A DNA stretch of 64,000 nucleotides from JBJXGE01 sp046154185 (GCA_046154185.1 JBJXGE010000001.1:86320-150319), one strand, 5' to 3'; positions 44,529 through 53,706 are shown, counted from the first letter of the stretch. Program-made: numbers and translations. Notes: generated from the letters alone by a model not told the origin.

Positions 44529-45593
44529 TTACCAGGATTCGCGCAGCGAGTGGGCGTCGCTGACTTCGCGGCGACCGGCGCCGCGGAGTTCGAGCGTCGC
44601 GAGCGCGGAGTCGCGAATCGTCTCCCAGTTTGGATAGTAAGCGTGCTCGAGCACGTGGCTCGACGGCGTTGCGAGCCGTGGAAAACCGACGCGTGCAATC
44701 GGCGCCCGCAGGTTGTCGAAGATCGCGCCCGCGCAGCGGGCGGCGATCTCGGCGCTGGGTCCGCAGTCCGTCCAGCCGTTCTCGGCGATGACGAGGCGAC
44801 CCGTGCGCGCGACGCTCGCGAAGATCGTCGCCTCGTCGAGCGGCGCGAGCGTGCGCGGATCGATGACTTCCGCGTTCACACCCGTTGCCGCGAGCGCCTC
44901 CGCGGCGCGCAGCGCCTCGTGCAACATTTGCGACCACGCGACGATCGTGAGATCGTCGCCAGTTCGGTGCACGCGCGCGCGACCAAACGGAATCGAATAG
45001 TGTTCGACCGGCACGTCCTCTTCCAGGCCATAGAGTTGGCGATGCTCGATGAACACAACCGGGCCATTCGATTCCAACGCGCGCGCGAGCAAACCTTTTG
45101 CATCGCTCGCCGTCGCCGGCATCACAACGGCAAGCCCCGGCACGTTCAGAAACAACGACTGCAAACTCTGCGAGTGCTGCGCGCCTTGTCCCCAACCGCG
45201 TCCGATCACCGCGCGATAAACGACCGGCATCGTCGACCTCGGGCCGTACATGGCGCGCCACTTCGCGGCGTGATTCAGCACTTGGTTGAGCGCGAGCAAC
45301 AAGAACTCGACACGCGCGTGCACAACAACGGGCCGCAGGCCGCAGAGCGCCGCACCGTTCGCGATCCCCGTCACAGCCTCTTCGGCGAGCGGCGTATCCA
45401 CGACGCGATCACTGCCGAACTCGACATGGAGTTGAAGCGTCGAACCGAAGACGCCGCTCGGATCGTCGACCCCCTCCCCGAGCACGACGATGCGCGGATC
45501 GCGGCGCATACTCTGCGCGAGCGACTCGCGCAGGGCGGCGCCGTAGCTCAAACGCCGGCCGGCCGCCACGGCACTGAGATCGGGCGTTTTCAT
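44529..45593 (-). CDS. TPP-dependent 2-oxoacid dehydrogenase E1 component, beta subunit
   Basis: 354 aa. The transketolase pyrimidine domain has VLGEGVDDPSGVF, DTPLAEEAVTGIANGAA and an AKWRAMYG segment; the C-terminal domain has LTIVAWSQMLHEALRAAE and EVIDPRTLAPLDE. With the alpha subunit it decarboxylates a 2-oxoacid on TPP (pyruvate, branched-chain, acetoin-type). The start overlaps the alpha stop as ATGA. No E2 or E3 gene is nearby, so it may act in a biosynthetic rather than a catabolic complex. Confidence 0.92.
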   Translation of the reverse strand: MKTPDLSAVAAGRRLSYGAALRESLAQSMRRDPRIVVLGEGVDDPSGVFGSTLQLHVEFGSDRVVDTPLAEEAVTGIANGAALCGLRPVVVHARVEFLLLALNQVLNHAAKWRAMYGPRSTMPVVYRAVIGRGWGQGAQHSQSLQSLFLNVPGLAVVMPATASDAKGLLARALESNGPVVFIEHRQLYGLEEDVPVEHYSIPFGRARVHRTGDDLTIVAWSQMLHEALRAAEALAATGVNAEVIDPRTLAPLDEATIFASVARTGRLVIAENGWTDCGPSAEIAARCAGAIFDNLRAPIARVGFPRLATPSSHVLEHAYYPNWETIRDSALATLELRGAGRREVSDAHSLRESW

Positions 45594-46567
45594 CGGCTTG
45601 CCTCCGCGAGAAAAGCGCCCGCGTCGGGAAACGGTGCGCCGCGCGCGAGATCGACCGCGCGATCCACCGCCGCGGAGATTTGGCTACGGACGTCGAGCAG
45701 CGCCTGATTCGTGAACGAACCATCGCGCAGTACGCGCGCCTCGAAACCGCGCACCGGACAACGATCCATCCAAAGCGCCAATTCCGCAGCGCTTCGATAA
45801 CCGAGGTGCGTGTCGCTCTCGTGGCCGACATGCCCTTTCCATCGATACGTTCGACACTCGATCAGCGTCGGTCCCGCCCCGGCGCGCGCGCGCGCCGCCG
45901 CGGATCGCGCGGCATCCGCGACCGCGAACACGTCGTTGCCATCGATCCGCGCCGCCGTGACGCCGAACGCGCGCGCGCGTTCCGGAATATTGTCGAGCGC
46001 TTGACGCTTCGCGAGCGGCGAGCATGTTGCGTAGAGATTGTTCTCGCACACGAACAACACCGCGAGCTTGTGCAGCGCCGCAAAGTTGAGGCTCTCGTAG
46101 CAAACCCCTTCCTCGGTCGCGCCGTCGCCGAAGAAACACACGGCGAGCGACGGCTCGCGCCGCACACGCGCGGCAAAGGCGGCGCCGACGGCAATCGGGA
46201 TTGTGCCCGCGACGATGGCGCTCGAGCCAAAGAAGCCCACGTTGCGGTCGATGAGATGCATTGAGCCGCCGCGGCCTTGGCAGCAACCCGTCGCTTTGCC
46301 GTACAACTCGCCGAAAAAGGCTTCGAGGTCGCCGTTGAGTGCCAGGTACGGACCGTGGCTGCGGTGAGAGGCAAAGACTTTATCACCGGCCTTCGCATCG
46401 ATGACGGTGGCGATCCCAGCCGGCACCGCCTCTTGACCGATGTGTAAATGCACTGGGCAGCGAATCTCTTTAGCCGGGTAGAGCTCGCCGATGCGCTCTT
46501 CGGCTATTCGGATGCGGAGCATCGCGCGATACAGTTCGAGTCGCGAATCGCGAGTCGTCGGAGTCAA
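45590..46567 (-). CDS. TPP-dependent 2-oxoacid dehydrogenase E1 component, alpha subunit
   Basis: 325 aa from TTG at 46567, which overlaps the GT9 stop as TTGA; the frame further upstream is antisense-like. The TPP motif is split here: GDGATEEGVCYESLNFA with CENNLYATCSP at the end. The regions CPVHLHIGQEAVPAGIA, FASHRSHGPYLALNG and GRGGSMHLIDRNVGF are E1-alpha signatures. Length is normal. It lies between the GT9 gene and E1-beta in one tight run. Confidence 0.92.
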   Translation of the reverse strand: MTPTTRDSRLELYRAMLRIRIAEERIGELYPAKEIRCPVHLHIGQEAVPAGIATVIDAKAGDKVFASHRSHGPYLALNGDLEAFFGELYGKATGCCQGRGGSMHLIDRNVGFFGSSAIVAGTIPIAVGAAFAARVRREPSLAVCFFGDGATEEGVCYESLNFAALHKLAVLFVCENNLYATCSPLAKRQALDNIPERARAFGVTAARIDGNDVFAVADAARSAAARARAGAGPTLIECRTYRWKGHVGHESDTHLGYRSAAELALWMDRCPVRGFEARVLRDGSFTNQALLDVRSQISAAVDRAVDLARGAPFPDAGAFLAEASR

Positions 46568-47553
46568 CGCGTCACCGCCTCGATTGGCGCGTCCGCCGGC
46601 AGCGGAGCGGCAAACTCGGCGCGCACGGGCGCGCCGCGTTGCGCGTCCAGCACCGCTTGGAAGACTTGATCCGGCAGAATCGTGCGTAAGCAGTGCGTCG
46701 TTTGCGTGCAAACGGGGGCAAAGCACGGCACACACGAGTAACCCATCGGATAGAGCCCGACGCCACGGTCATAGAGGTAAGTCTCGTTCGAGTTCGTCGG
46801 ACCATACAAAACCACGACGTTCTTCTTGAGCGCGAGCGCGATATGGAGACCGAGCGAGTCGCACGTCACGATCGTCCGACACGAGTGGACCCAGTCGATG
46901 TATTCATAGAGATTGTCGAACCCTTGCTGCCAGCTCACCGAGGCGCGGACTTCCAGCATGCCGGCGAGTTGGCGCCAGTATTCTTCCGGCCACGCCTTGG
47001 TCGGCCACTTCCCGCCGACCGCGTGATTGAGGCCGACGTCCTGTGTCACCCGACTCTTCGGCTGGTAGCCGAGAATGTATGGTTGCGCCCGCCACTTACC
47101 GCCGATGGACTCGAGCAGGATCTTCTGCCACGGCTCGCGGTGCGCGCGCTTCTCGGCGGGACTGCGGCACAGTGTGAAGGCACGCTCGCAGCCATCGTAG
47201 GCGCGCGCCTCCCCGCTCTCGGCGTCAAAGCGAAAACCAAACCGCTGCCAAGCACTGATGGAGTCGGCGAGCGCGCACAGTCCCGGCACTTTCTCGAAGT
47301 TGATGACGGTGTCGTAGCGCTCACGTTGAAGCTGTAGCACGCTCGTCAGATCGTAAATGAGAATTCGGTGGATGAGCGGGTTGCCGTCGAGGAGTGCATA
47401 CGCCTTCTCGTCGACGAGCCAAGTGACTTGGGTGTCGCGAAAATGATGGAGTATGACTGTCGTGCGCAACACGTCGCCGAGACTCGACACGCGACTGATT
47501 TCCGCGTCGAGCGTCTCCGAGTAACCGAGTTTGATGATCAACGTCTTCTTCAC
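46564..47553 (-). CDS. Glycosyltransferase family 9-like (heptosyltransferase fold)
   Basis: 329 aa. KTLIIKLGYSETLD at the N-terminus and SSLGDVLRTTVILHHF form the GT9 start (KLSSLGDVL-type). The C-terminal nucleotide-sugar part shows VTCDSLGLHIALALKKNVVVLYGPTNSNE, the heptosyltransferase DSGxxHxA/ALxxPxxxLFGPTxPxx motif. Four cysteines near the C-terminus (SCVPCFAPVCTQTTHC) resemble the CxxC of heptosyltransferases that use ADP-heptose. Donor and acceptor are unknown; an envelope or surface glycan is likely. It starts 12 bp after a radical SAM gene. Confidence 0.88.
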   Translation of the reverse strand: MKKTLIIKLGYSETLDAEISRVSSLGDVLRTTVILHHFRDTQVTWLVDEKAYALLDGNPLIHRILIYDLTSVLQLQRERYDTVINFEKVPGLCALADSISAWQRFGFRFDAESGEARAYDGCERAFTLCRSPAEKRAHREPWQKILLESIGGKWRAQPYILGYQPKSRVTQDVGLNHAVGGKWPTKAWPEEYWRQLAGMLEVRASVSWQQGFDNLYEYIDWVHSCRTIVTCDSLGLHIALALKKNVVVLYGPTNSNETYLYDRGVGLYPMGYSCVPCFAPVCTQTTHCLRTILPDQVFQAVLDAQRGAPVRAEFAAPLPADAPIEAVTR

Positions 47554-47565
47554 GGCCCGGTCACC

Positions 47566-48693
47566 TCAGATGAAGTTCACGTGGGCGGGCGGATTCTTGA
47601 GCTCCCACAGAAAGCGATTCGCCGCGTCAGGCCGGCAATTCGGCATGCACTTTTGTGCGTCGAGCTTCGTGGCGGCATGGCATTGAATGGCCGCAGCTCG
47701 CTCGCTCTGCCAGATCTCGCGAAAACTCTGGGTGTTGATGTTGCCGTACACGTGGTCGGCATGACCGTAGTAGGGTCCGCAGGTGTAAACGTTGCCGTCC
47801 GACAAGACGAACGCGAAAAACGGTAACGCATGACAATGGCGGTACGAGCGACGTTGATAATTGCGAAACGACTCGCGGCGCACGAGCACTTTGAAGCGCT
47901 CATTCTGAAAACTCTCGGCGACTTGCGCGACGGCCTCGATCGCGTCGGGACTGAAACTCTCCGGCCAATGCAACCCTTCTTGGTCCGGGTGCTGCACGAA
48001 AGGCTTCACCGCGAGATAGTCGACACCTAAGCCTTGTGCGATGCGCGCGAGCTCGGGCAGCGTCGCGAGATTGTCCGGCAGTAGGACAATCTGCATGCCG
48101 AGCGTTACTGACCAACCCCGTTGCGCGCGTAGCGCCACGGCGCGTTCGATGTTTTGCAGCACGAGTGCAAAGTGTTTGGCGGGCGCGCGGTGGGTCGCCG
48201 CATAAGTCTCGGGCGTGCCGGCGTTGAAGCTCACGCGCAAAAACGTCAAGTGCGGCAAGAGACCGAGCGCTTTCCGCTCATTGAGCGCGCTCGCATTCGA
48301 AAACATGCCGACGTCCATGCCGCTTTGCCGCGCCGCTTGCGCGAGTTCCCCAATTTCGGGATGGAGAAGCGGCTCGCCTTCCCCAGCCCACAGCGTACTC
48401 TTCACGCCGAGTCGCCCCATCTCAGCAAGCACCTCGCGGGTGCGCGCCGTGTCGAGACGTCGGTCGGGGTAGCCGATGTAGTCGTACGCGCAGAAGGTGC
48501 AGCGATGATTGCAACTGCCGACCGGACTGAACTCGACGTAGAGCGGATAGATACGCTCGCCGCGCAGAAACGGGACAACGCGGTCGAGGTGATGGTGGAG
48601 CTTGTGCCCCTCCACCAAAATCGCCGGACTGGCGCCAGGCCCCGTCGCCGTCGAGTTCTCCGTGCTTGCTGCCGCGACTTCTGCGTGGATCAT
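47566..48693 (-). CDS. Radical SAM protein with C-terminal cysteine domain (SPASM-like)
   Basis: 375 aa. The radical SAM [4Fe-4S] cluster motif is CNHRCTFC (Cys61, 65, 68) after YVEFSPVGS, with the GEGEPLLHPEI glycine-rich beta-2 motif. The C-terminal third carries further cysteines (RHCHALPFF, YTCGPYYGHA, KCMPNCRPD) as in SPASM auxiliary-cluster proteins. These enzymes use SAM to make a 5'-deoxyadenosyl radical; the substrate is unknown. It is the third radical SAM gene in the run. Confidence 0.9.
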   Translation of the reverse strand: MIHAEVAAASTENSTATGPGASPAILVEGHKLHHHLDRVVPFLRGERIYPLYVEFSPVGSCNHRCTFCAYDYIGYPDRRLDTARTREVLAEMGRLGVKSTLWAGEGEPLLHPEIGELAQAARQSGMDVGMFSNASALNERKALGLLPHLTFLRVSFNAGTPETYAATHRAPAKHFALVLQNIERAVALRAQRGWSVTLGMQIVLLPDNLATLPELARIAQGLGVDYLAVKPFVQHPDQEGLHWPESFSPDAIEAVAQVAESFQNERFKVLVRRESFRNYQRRSYRHCHALPFFAFVLSDGNVYTCGPYYGHADHVYGNINTQSFREIWQSERAAAIQCHAATKLDAQKCMPNCRPDAANRFLWELKNPPAHVNFI

Positions 48694-48712
48694 CGCCCCC
48701 TCGAGTTTCGTG

Positions 48713-49714
48713 TCACCGGCGCACCGGCAGCGGAAATTGCTGTTCTGTCAAGTCGCCGAGCAAGTACCGGACGCCGTTATCGCCAGCGCGGCGCGCCGCG
48801 TCTTCCTCAGCGCTCAACTCGCGCACTTCCACGATGTCGACCGACGTGTGACCGTGCTCTTGAAAACGGTTCGTTTTGATTTTGACGTCGCACGGATTGC
48901 AGTGCCCGTACACGTAGCAGGCGCGATGCGTGTCGACGACGCGGAAGTCGGGGTCGAGGATGTGACCGACGGGACATCGCGCTTCGTACAAATCACTGTG
49001 GCAACGAAACACGTAGCCGGACGGCGAGATCAGCACTTCGGTCGTACGGCATTCGCAGTACTTGTTGATCTTTCCGCTCATCGAGTCGGGGTAACGATAG
49101 TGACCGTGCACTTCGTCGCCGTCGACGCCGAGAAATTCCTTCGTGCGAAAGTCGATGCCGAGCGCCAGCGCGCGCTCTTGTTGCCGTAGCACTTCGTCGC
49201 GCTGCGACGGATGGAGCACGCCGTACAAGCCGACGCGAAAGCCAAGCTCCGTCATGCGAAGCGTCTTCTGGATGAGTTCTTCAATCTTGTTCTGGCCCGG
49301 GTGATAGCTGACGCGAATCGGCGCATACGGCGCTTCGCGCAGGAAGCGCTCGAGCGGCACGCGCCGCGCGAACTCGTCGGGGTCGAAGAACATGTTCGTG
49401 AGCAGATCGAACTTTACGCCGTCATTGACGCCGCTCACGACGTCGTAGAAATGCTTGTAGACGGTCGGCTCTCCGCCCTGCAGCGTGAGCGGGATCTGCG
49501 ACCCGGCGCTGAGGCGGTTGATCGCACGGATCCAGTCACTCGCGCCGAGGTGGCGCGTCAGGATGCGCCGCCGCCCGCCCGAGAAATCCTCGTGCAGATT
49601 GATGCAGTACTTGCAGTTGAGGTTACAGGCGAGCGTGAGGAAGAGCGCAATGTAGTTATGGCTGGCAGGAATCTCGAGCTTCTCGAGCTCAGTGTGGTCG
49701 GTCGCAAAGGGCAT
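48713..49714 (-). CDS. Radical SAM protein with C-terminal cysteine domain
   Basis: 333 aa. Cluster motif CNLNCKYC (Cys30, 34, 37), glycine-rich LTLQGGEPTVYKHF (beta-2), and later RVSYHPGQNK. The C-terminal part has multiple Cys (CECRTTEV, RCHSDLYEARC, CYVYGHCNPC), consistent with an auxiliary iron-sulfur cluster. It lies between the large glycosyltransferase (17 bp) and the next radical SAM gene (20 bp). Confidence 0.9.
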   Translation of the reverse strand: MPFATDHTELEKLEIPASHNYIALFLTLACNLNCKYCINLHEDFSGGRRRILTRHLGASDWIRAINRLSAGSQIPLTLQGGEPTVYKHFYDVVSGVNDGVKFDLLTNMFFDPDEFARRVPLERFLREAPYAPIRVSYHPGQNKIEELIQKTLRMTELGFRVGLYGVLHPSQRDEVLRQQERALALGIDFRTKEFLGVDGDEVHGHYRYPDSMSGKINKYCECRTTEVLISPSGYVFRCHSDLYEARCPVGHILDPDFRVVDTHRACYVYGHCNPCDVKIKTNRFQEHGHTSVDIVEVRELSAEEDAARRAGDNGVRYLLGDLTEQQFPLPVRR

Positions 49715-49730
49715 GGTCCGCGCTCCTCTC

Positions 49731-51743
49731 TTACCCTATCTCGGCGCAAACTCCTTCCGACTGCAGCAGCATTTCGGCGCGGCGCCGCGCGACCCCCAAA
49801 ATCTGGCGGGCGCGGTCGACGGTCGTGTGGCGCGCGTGCACCGCGGCCTGGCCACGCGCGACAAACCCGGCACGCCATTCCGGCTCGCCGAGGAGCCGGT
49901 TGACCTTCGTCGCAAAGTCCTCGCGATCGCGGTACGTGAGCACTTCGCGATCGAGTGCGAGAAAGTCGCCGAGCCCGCCGCGCGCCGTATCCCCCGGATG
50001 GGCGCGCGCGAGCAACATGCCGCCCGCCGCGAGACACTCGAAGAGTCGCGGGTGGACGTTGGTGTCGGTGTTGATTTGGAGATGAATGCGCGCCGAGCGA
50101 TAGAGATCTCGCAGATCACCGCCCGGCGTAACCGGACCGGCAGCGATCGATCGGAACTCTTCCATTTGGTCCCAGCCGCGGCCATACACGCGCACGTCGT
50201 GCCCGAGTTCGCGCGCCCAGCGAATCGGCTCGGTGCGCTGCACGTAGCGCTCAACCTGTACTTCCAAGAGGTGCAGAATAGCGACGCGGCTACTGTCGTT
50301 GACGCGCACGCCGAGGCGGTTCTCGATCCGTTCAAGCAGCTCCGCATAGTGGGCGCGCACACCGTTGCCATATCCGATTTGTGGTATCAACTCGAGCGCC
50401 GCGCGCACGATCGGCTCCACCGGCCCGGCTAAGGGCGGTGGTTCGACATGCGACACGAAGGCGATGTCGTGCACGAATTCCGACCGCACACGCGCCGCGT
50501 CGTTGTACACCGCGGTGTTGGCGGCGACTGGCAGGAGTTCGAGTTCCGGATAGCCCGCCGCGCGGCATTCCGCCAGCACTTGCGGCCACATTGCGAAGAC
50601 GAGGTCTCGTGTACCGAGCGCCGCGATGACTTCACGATCGAAGAGCCGCGGCAATCGGTCCTGGATCCAGCAGACGTGGAGCGGACGGTGGTCGATGAAC
50701 GGCAGGTGCGGACGCAGCGCGTCGATTTGCACCACGATATCCGGACTGAAAGCCGCCATTTGTGTGAGCACGCCGTCGCTCGTCAGTTGCTCGGCCTCAT
50801 CGCGCTCGATGACAAGTTCCGTCGCGCAGCCGAGCTGCCGAAACGCGGATTCCAAGTCGCGCGTCGCATACTGAAGTACTGTCGTGTAACGAGTAGTGAT
50901 GAGAAACACGCGCGGAGGCGCGCCGCGTACGACCCAGCGTCGGTCGATGTCGGCCTCGAGCGCGGCGTAATGATCGGCGAGCTGCGCGATGCAGCGCTCA
51001 CGCCGAGCCGCTCGCTCTGCGAACATCCGGGTGAGCGCTTCACTCGCGGCCGTCGGCGCCCCGAGCGAAATGACTTGAGTCGGCGGCAGCAGCAGAGGCC
51101 GCTCGCTCAAGAGCGCGGAAAGCTGTGCGTCCCAGTCCGCCCCGACGTGCCAAAACACCTCCGGTCGGTCGAAGACGTCGCTCAAATCCTCGAGGTCGAG
51201 CCATAACGCGAATAGCTCAGCATCCGGCACGACAATGTAGATGGGTTGGCGCATGCCGAGGAATCCGTCGGGCCGATTCGCAAGGAACGCGCGCAGCCAC
51301 GGGATGCTCTGGAAGCCAGTCCAGAGATAAGGGACCGCCGTGCGCGCCATCGTCTCGACCGCGGCTGGCAAGCTGCGCGGTGCGATCGGCGTCAGTCGTC
51401 CGTCGTCGAAGCGGAGCGCTTCGAGCCCGCGCCCGACGTCTCCCCACGTCACGCCGGTCATGCAGCCTGCGAGCGCCGCCGCGCGCGCATTCGAGACCTC
51501 GGGGATCTTGCCGCAAGTTGCGCGGCTCGCGAGTTGCGCGCGATTTTTGTTGCGCCGCGCATCGAAATCCGCGCGTTGCGCGTCCCAGGCCGACGCCGCG
51601 ACCGCGGCCCGAGCATCGTCCGCGCCGGCATGCGCCCACGCCAACGCCTGCGCGGGATTCTTCAGCTTGAGCCATGAGTCACAGAGTCGTGCGCATTCGT
51701 CGCGACTAACTGGCAGGTCAGGGACATTTTGGTGCTGACTCAC
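49731..51743 (-). CDS. Large two-part glycosyltransferase
   Basis: 670 aa. The N-terminal 300 residues include YIVVPDAELFALWLDLEDLSD and TQVISLGAPTAASEALTRMF; this resembles the helper domain of motility-associated (Maf-like) transferases but I am not certain. The C-terminal part is a GT-B/GT1-like transferase of CgeB type: VFLITTRYTTVLQYATRDLE, a DIVVQIDALRPHLPF strand, and NTDTNVHPRLFECLAAGGMLL with the Glu-rich nucleotide-sugar motif FECLAAG. No signal peptide or transmembrane segment is seen. It sits between two radical SAM genes (8 bp and 17 bp). Confidence 0.8.
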   Translation of the reverse strand: MSQHQNVPDLPVSRDECARLCDSWLKLKNPAQALAWAHAGADDARAAVAASAWDAQRADFDARRNKNRAQLASRATCGKIPEVSNARAAALAGCMTGVTWGDVGRGLEALRFDDGRLTPIAPRSLPAAVETMARTAVPYLWTGFQSIPWLRAFLANRPDGFLGMRQPIYIVVPDAELFALWLDLEDLSDVFDRPEVFWHVGADWDAQLSALLSERPLLLPPTQVISLGAPTAASEALTRMFAERAARRERCIAQLADHYAALEADIDRRWVVRGAPPRVFLITTRYTTVLQYATRDLESAFRQLGCATELVIERDEAEQLTSDGVLTQMAAFSPDIVVQIDALRPHLPFIDHRPLHVCWIQDRLPRLFDREVIAALGTRDLVFAMWPQVLAECRAAGYPELELLPVAANTAVYNDAARVRSEFVHDIAFVSHVEPPPLAGPVEPIVRAALELIPQIGYGNGVRAHYAELLERIENRLGVRVNDSSRVAILHLLEVQVERYVQRTEPIRWARELGHDVRVYGRGWDQMEEFRSIAAGPVTPGGDLRDLYRSARIHLQINTDTNVHPRLFECLAAGGMLLARAHPGDTARGGLGDFLALDREVLTYRDREDFATKVNRLLGEPEWRAGFVARGQAAVHARHTTVDRARQILGVARRRAEMLLQSEGVCAEIG

Positions 51744-51751
51744 GGCCGCCC

Positions 51752-52873
51752 TCAGATAAACGCAATATGTTGCGGCTCGGGCCCCGTCGGTACATCGAGC
51801 GTCACGTAGCCCTTTTTGTAGTCATCGAGGTATTCGTTCACTTTGTGTTGCAAGCACAAGGTGCCGCACATGCGTTGCGCGTTGAAACCCGGCCCCGCGA
51901 GCTGATTCATCACGTCCCAATATCGTTCGGACGACCAAATGTCGCGAAAGCGTGTTTCGGTGATGTTGCCGATGTGAAACTTTTTGTAGCGTTCGTTGAA
52001 GAGCATGCCGCACGGCGCGACGAGGCCGGACCCAGAAATCTGAATGATGAACGGTGGGCCGTAGCAGCGCTGATAGCTCCGTTGCCCTTCAGCCGCGATC
52101 TTCGACCACTTCACCTGCACCAGATACTCGTCGTCACTCAACGCCTCGGCCGCGTGCAACGTCTCGTACAGTTGCTCGTAGCCTGCATAGTCGACGCCGA
52201 GCGCACCATCTTCGTTGTCGGAGCAATGCTTGATCACGAGGTAGTCGGGGCGCAGTTCCTTGCCGAGCCGTGCCAGCGGCAGCACTTGATCGGCGAACTG
52301 CGGCATCAACACCATTTGGAGTCCGATGGTGACTTTCAAATTGTCGCGCCGCTTGATCGCGACCATGCGTCGAATGTTTTCGACGACGCGCGCGAAGTGC
52401 TCTTCGCTGACGCCCATGATTTCCGCGTAGCGGCCTGGCTCGCCAGCGGTGATGTTGATGCGCAAGTAGGTCAAGTGCGGCAGCAGCCGTTCGATCCGCG
52501 ATTCGTCGAACAAATAGCCATTCGTGCCGCACGCCATCGATAAGCCGAGCTGACTTCCGCGTACGACCGTGTGATCGAATGCCGGCGATACGCTGCTCTC
52601 GCCGTCCGAGACCAGACTGATCCCGCGCACGCCGAGGTCGGCGCAGTCAGTGAGAAACCCGTCCATGTGTTCGACGGTGATGGAACGCCGCTCGTTCTCT
52701 TGCAGCATCGCGTAGCAGTAGACGCACGCGTAGTTGCAGGCTCGGGTGAGCGCCAAGTCGATCGTGATCGGCGCGATCCGCTCGCCGCGCTCCCAAGCGC
52801 GAATGCGCTCTGGGTACCATGCGATCTTGGTGCCGTCGAGAATCAAGCGCGTGTGCTCTTCGGCGACTTTCAT
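51752..52873 (-). CDS. Radical SAM protein with C-terminal cysteine domain
   Basis: 373 aa. Cluster motif CNYACVYC (Cys46, 50, 53), VSDGESSVSPAF in the GGEP position, and a C-terminal part with VAPCGMLFNE, RMCGTLCLQHKV and other Cys as in SPASM proteins. It overlaps the first gene of the cluster by ATGA. The pair of similar radical SAM proteins (this and 47566-48693) share the same end pattern (a HIAFI/HVNFI C-terminus), suggesting duplication or a common recognition tail. Confidence 0.9.
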   Translation of the reverse strand: MKVAEEHTRLILDGTKIAWYPERIRAWERGERIAPITIDLALTRACNYACVYCYAMLQENERRSITVEHMDGFLTDCADLGVRGISLVSDGESSVSPAFDHTVVRGSQLGLSMACGTNGYLFDESRIERLLPHLTYLRINITAGEPGRYAEIMGVSEEHFARVVENIRRMVAIKRRDNLKVTIGLQMVLMPQFADQVLPLARLGKELRPDYLVIKHCSDNEDGALGVDYAGYEQLYETLHAAEALSDDEYLVQVKWSKIAAEGQRSYQRCYGPPFIIQISGSGLVAPCGMLFNERYKKFHIGNITETRFRDIWSSERYWDVMNQLAGPGFNAQRMCGTLCLQHKVNEYLDDYKKGYVTLDVPTGPEPQHIAFI

Positions 52874-53697
52874 CCCTTCGCCTCGTCGCTATCCAGCGTG
52901 ACCGCGTTTTGACGGCTGCGTTTCACGTTGCGATCGGCGGCGCTCTTGAGAAACACTTCGAGCCGCGGATCGAGGTGCTCGCGCAAATCGTCTTCGATCG
53001 CGCTCAGGAGTCGCGCGGCGCGCGCCGCCGACACTGCCTTCGTCAAAGCGAGAAAAAGCTTGTGCTTGCCCTTGATCTCGACAATTTCGACGAGCGGCGT
53101 GGCGAGCGCGGCGGCCTCCACCACTGCCTGGATCCGGGCGGTGGCAGCAGCGACGCGCGCGTCGCGGGTCGCCCGCTCCCAGACCGTCGGCGCATCGGGC
53201 GGTGGCGGCTCGGTGCGATTCATCTGCGGTGCAACGCCGGTTTGGGCGCGGTACTGTGCGTACACGCTACGCACGAGTTGCTGCAGCTCGCGAAACACGT
53301 CGCTCGCGTTCTCTGGTTGCAAGATGCCGGGCACCGCGGGCGGCGCTTTGCGATCGCGCAGGAGATGCTCCAGGCGCTGCACGCCGTGTTCACTCAAGTC
53401 TTGGACCGAATGGCCGAGGGCAATGCGGTTAAAAACGGCGAGGAGTCGGTCGAGATCGCCCGGACAAGTGGAGCCGAACTTCGTCGCGAGACGACGACAG
53501 TCCAAGCCCAAGACTTCACCGGTTGCTTTCGATACGAAACATTCGACGGCGATCGCCGGCGACGACGCGCTGAGCCGCGCCACTTCATAGGATTCGCGAA
53601 GCGGAACCTTGGGTGGGGCTTGATTGCAAGGGAAAGAGAGCGAACGCAGCTTACGCAGGTAGCCCGCGGTGAGTCGAGTCGACGGCTCGTGCCCCAT
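52870..53697 (-). CDS. Unrecognised protein heading the radical SAM cluster
   Basis: 275 aa from ATG at 53697 with GAGGAGGGG upstream. I do not recognise the family. Residues about 45-115 (AVECFVSKATGEVLGLDCRR; STCPGDLDRLLAVFNRIALG) have a vague likeness to the NifU/IscU N-terminal fold, but only two cysteines (DC, TC) are present and no third ligand was found, so I do not claim it. The C-terminal third is helical and basic and ends in DSDEAKG. It overlaps the first radical SAM gene by ATGA, so it could be a substrate, chaperone or recruitment partner of the radical SAM proteins. Confidence 0.7.
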   Translation of the reverse strand: MGHEPSTRLTAGYLRKLRSLSFPCNQAPPKVPLRESYEVARLSASSPAIAVECFVSKATGEVLGLDCRRLATKFGSTCPGDLDRLLAVFNRIALGHSVQDLSEHGVQRLEHLLRDRKAPPAVPGILQPENASDVFRELQQLVRSVYAQYRAQTGVAPQMNRTEPPPPDAPTVWERATRDARVAAATARIQAVVEAAALATPLVEIVEIKGKHKLFLALTKAVSAARAARLLSAIEDDLREHLDPRLEVFLKSAADRNVKRSRQNAVTLDSDEAKG

Positions 53698-53706
53698 GCT
53701 TCCCCT

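Noticed and set aside
44251..45261. Long upstream extension of the FAH-family frame into the E1-beta gene
   Set aside because: The extension is antisense-type Arg-rich sequence and overlaps E1-beta; a TTG with a good ribosome site at 44250 gives a normal-length FAH protein.
44433..45707. Plus-strand open frame of 424 aa opposite the E1-beta gene
   Set aside because: Antisense shadow of E1-beta and E1-alpha; no motifs.
52930..53570. Possible NifU/IscU-like scaffold fold in the first gene of the radical SAM cluster
   Set aside because: Only two of the expected cysteines are present and the order of helices and strands does not match well.
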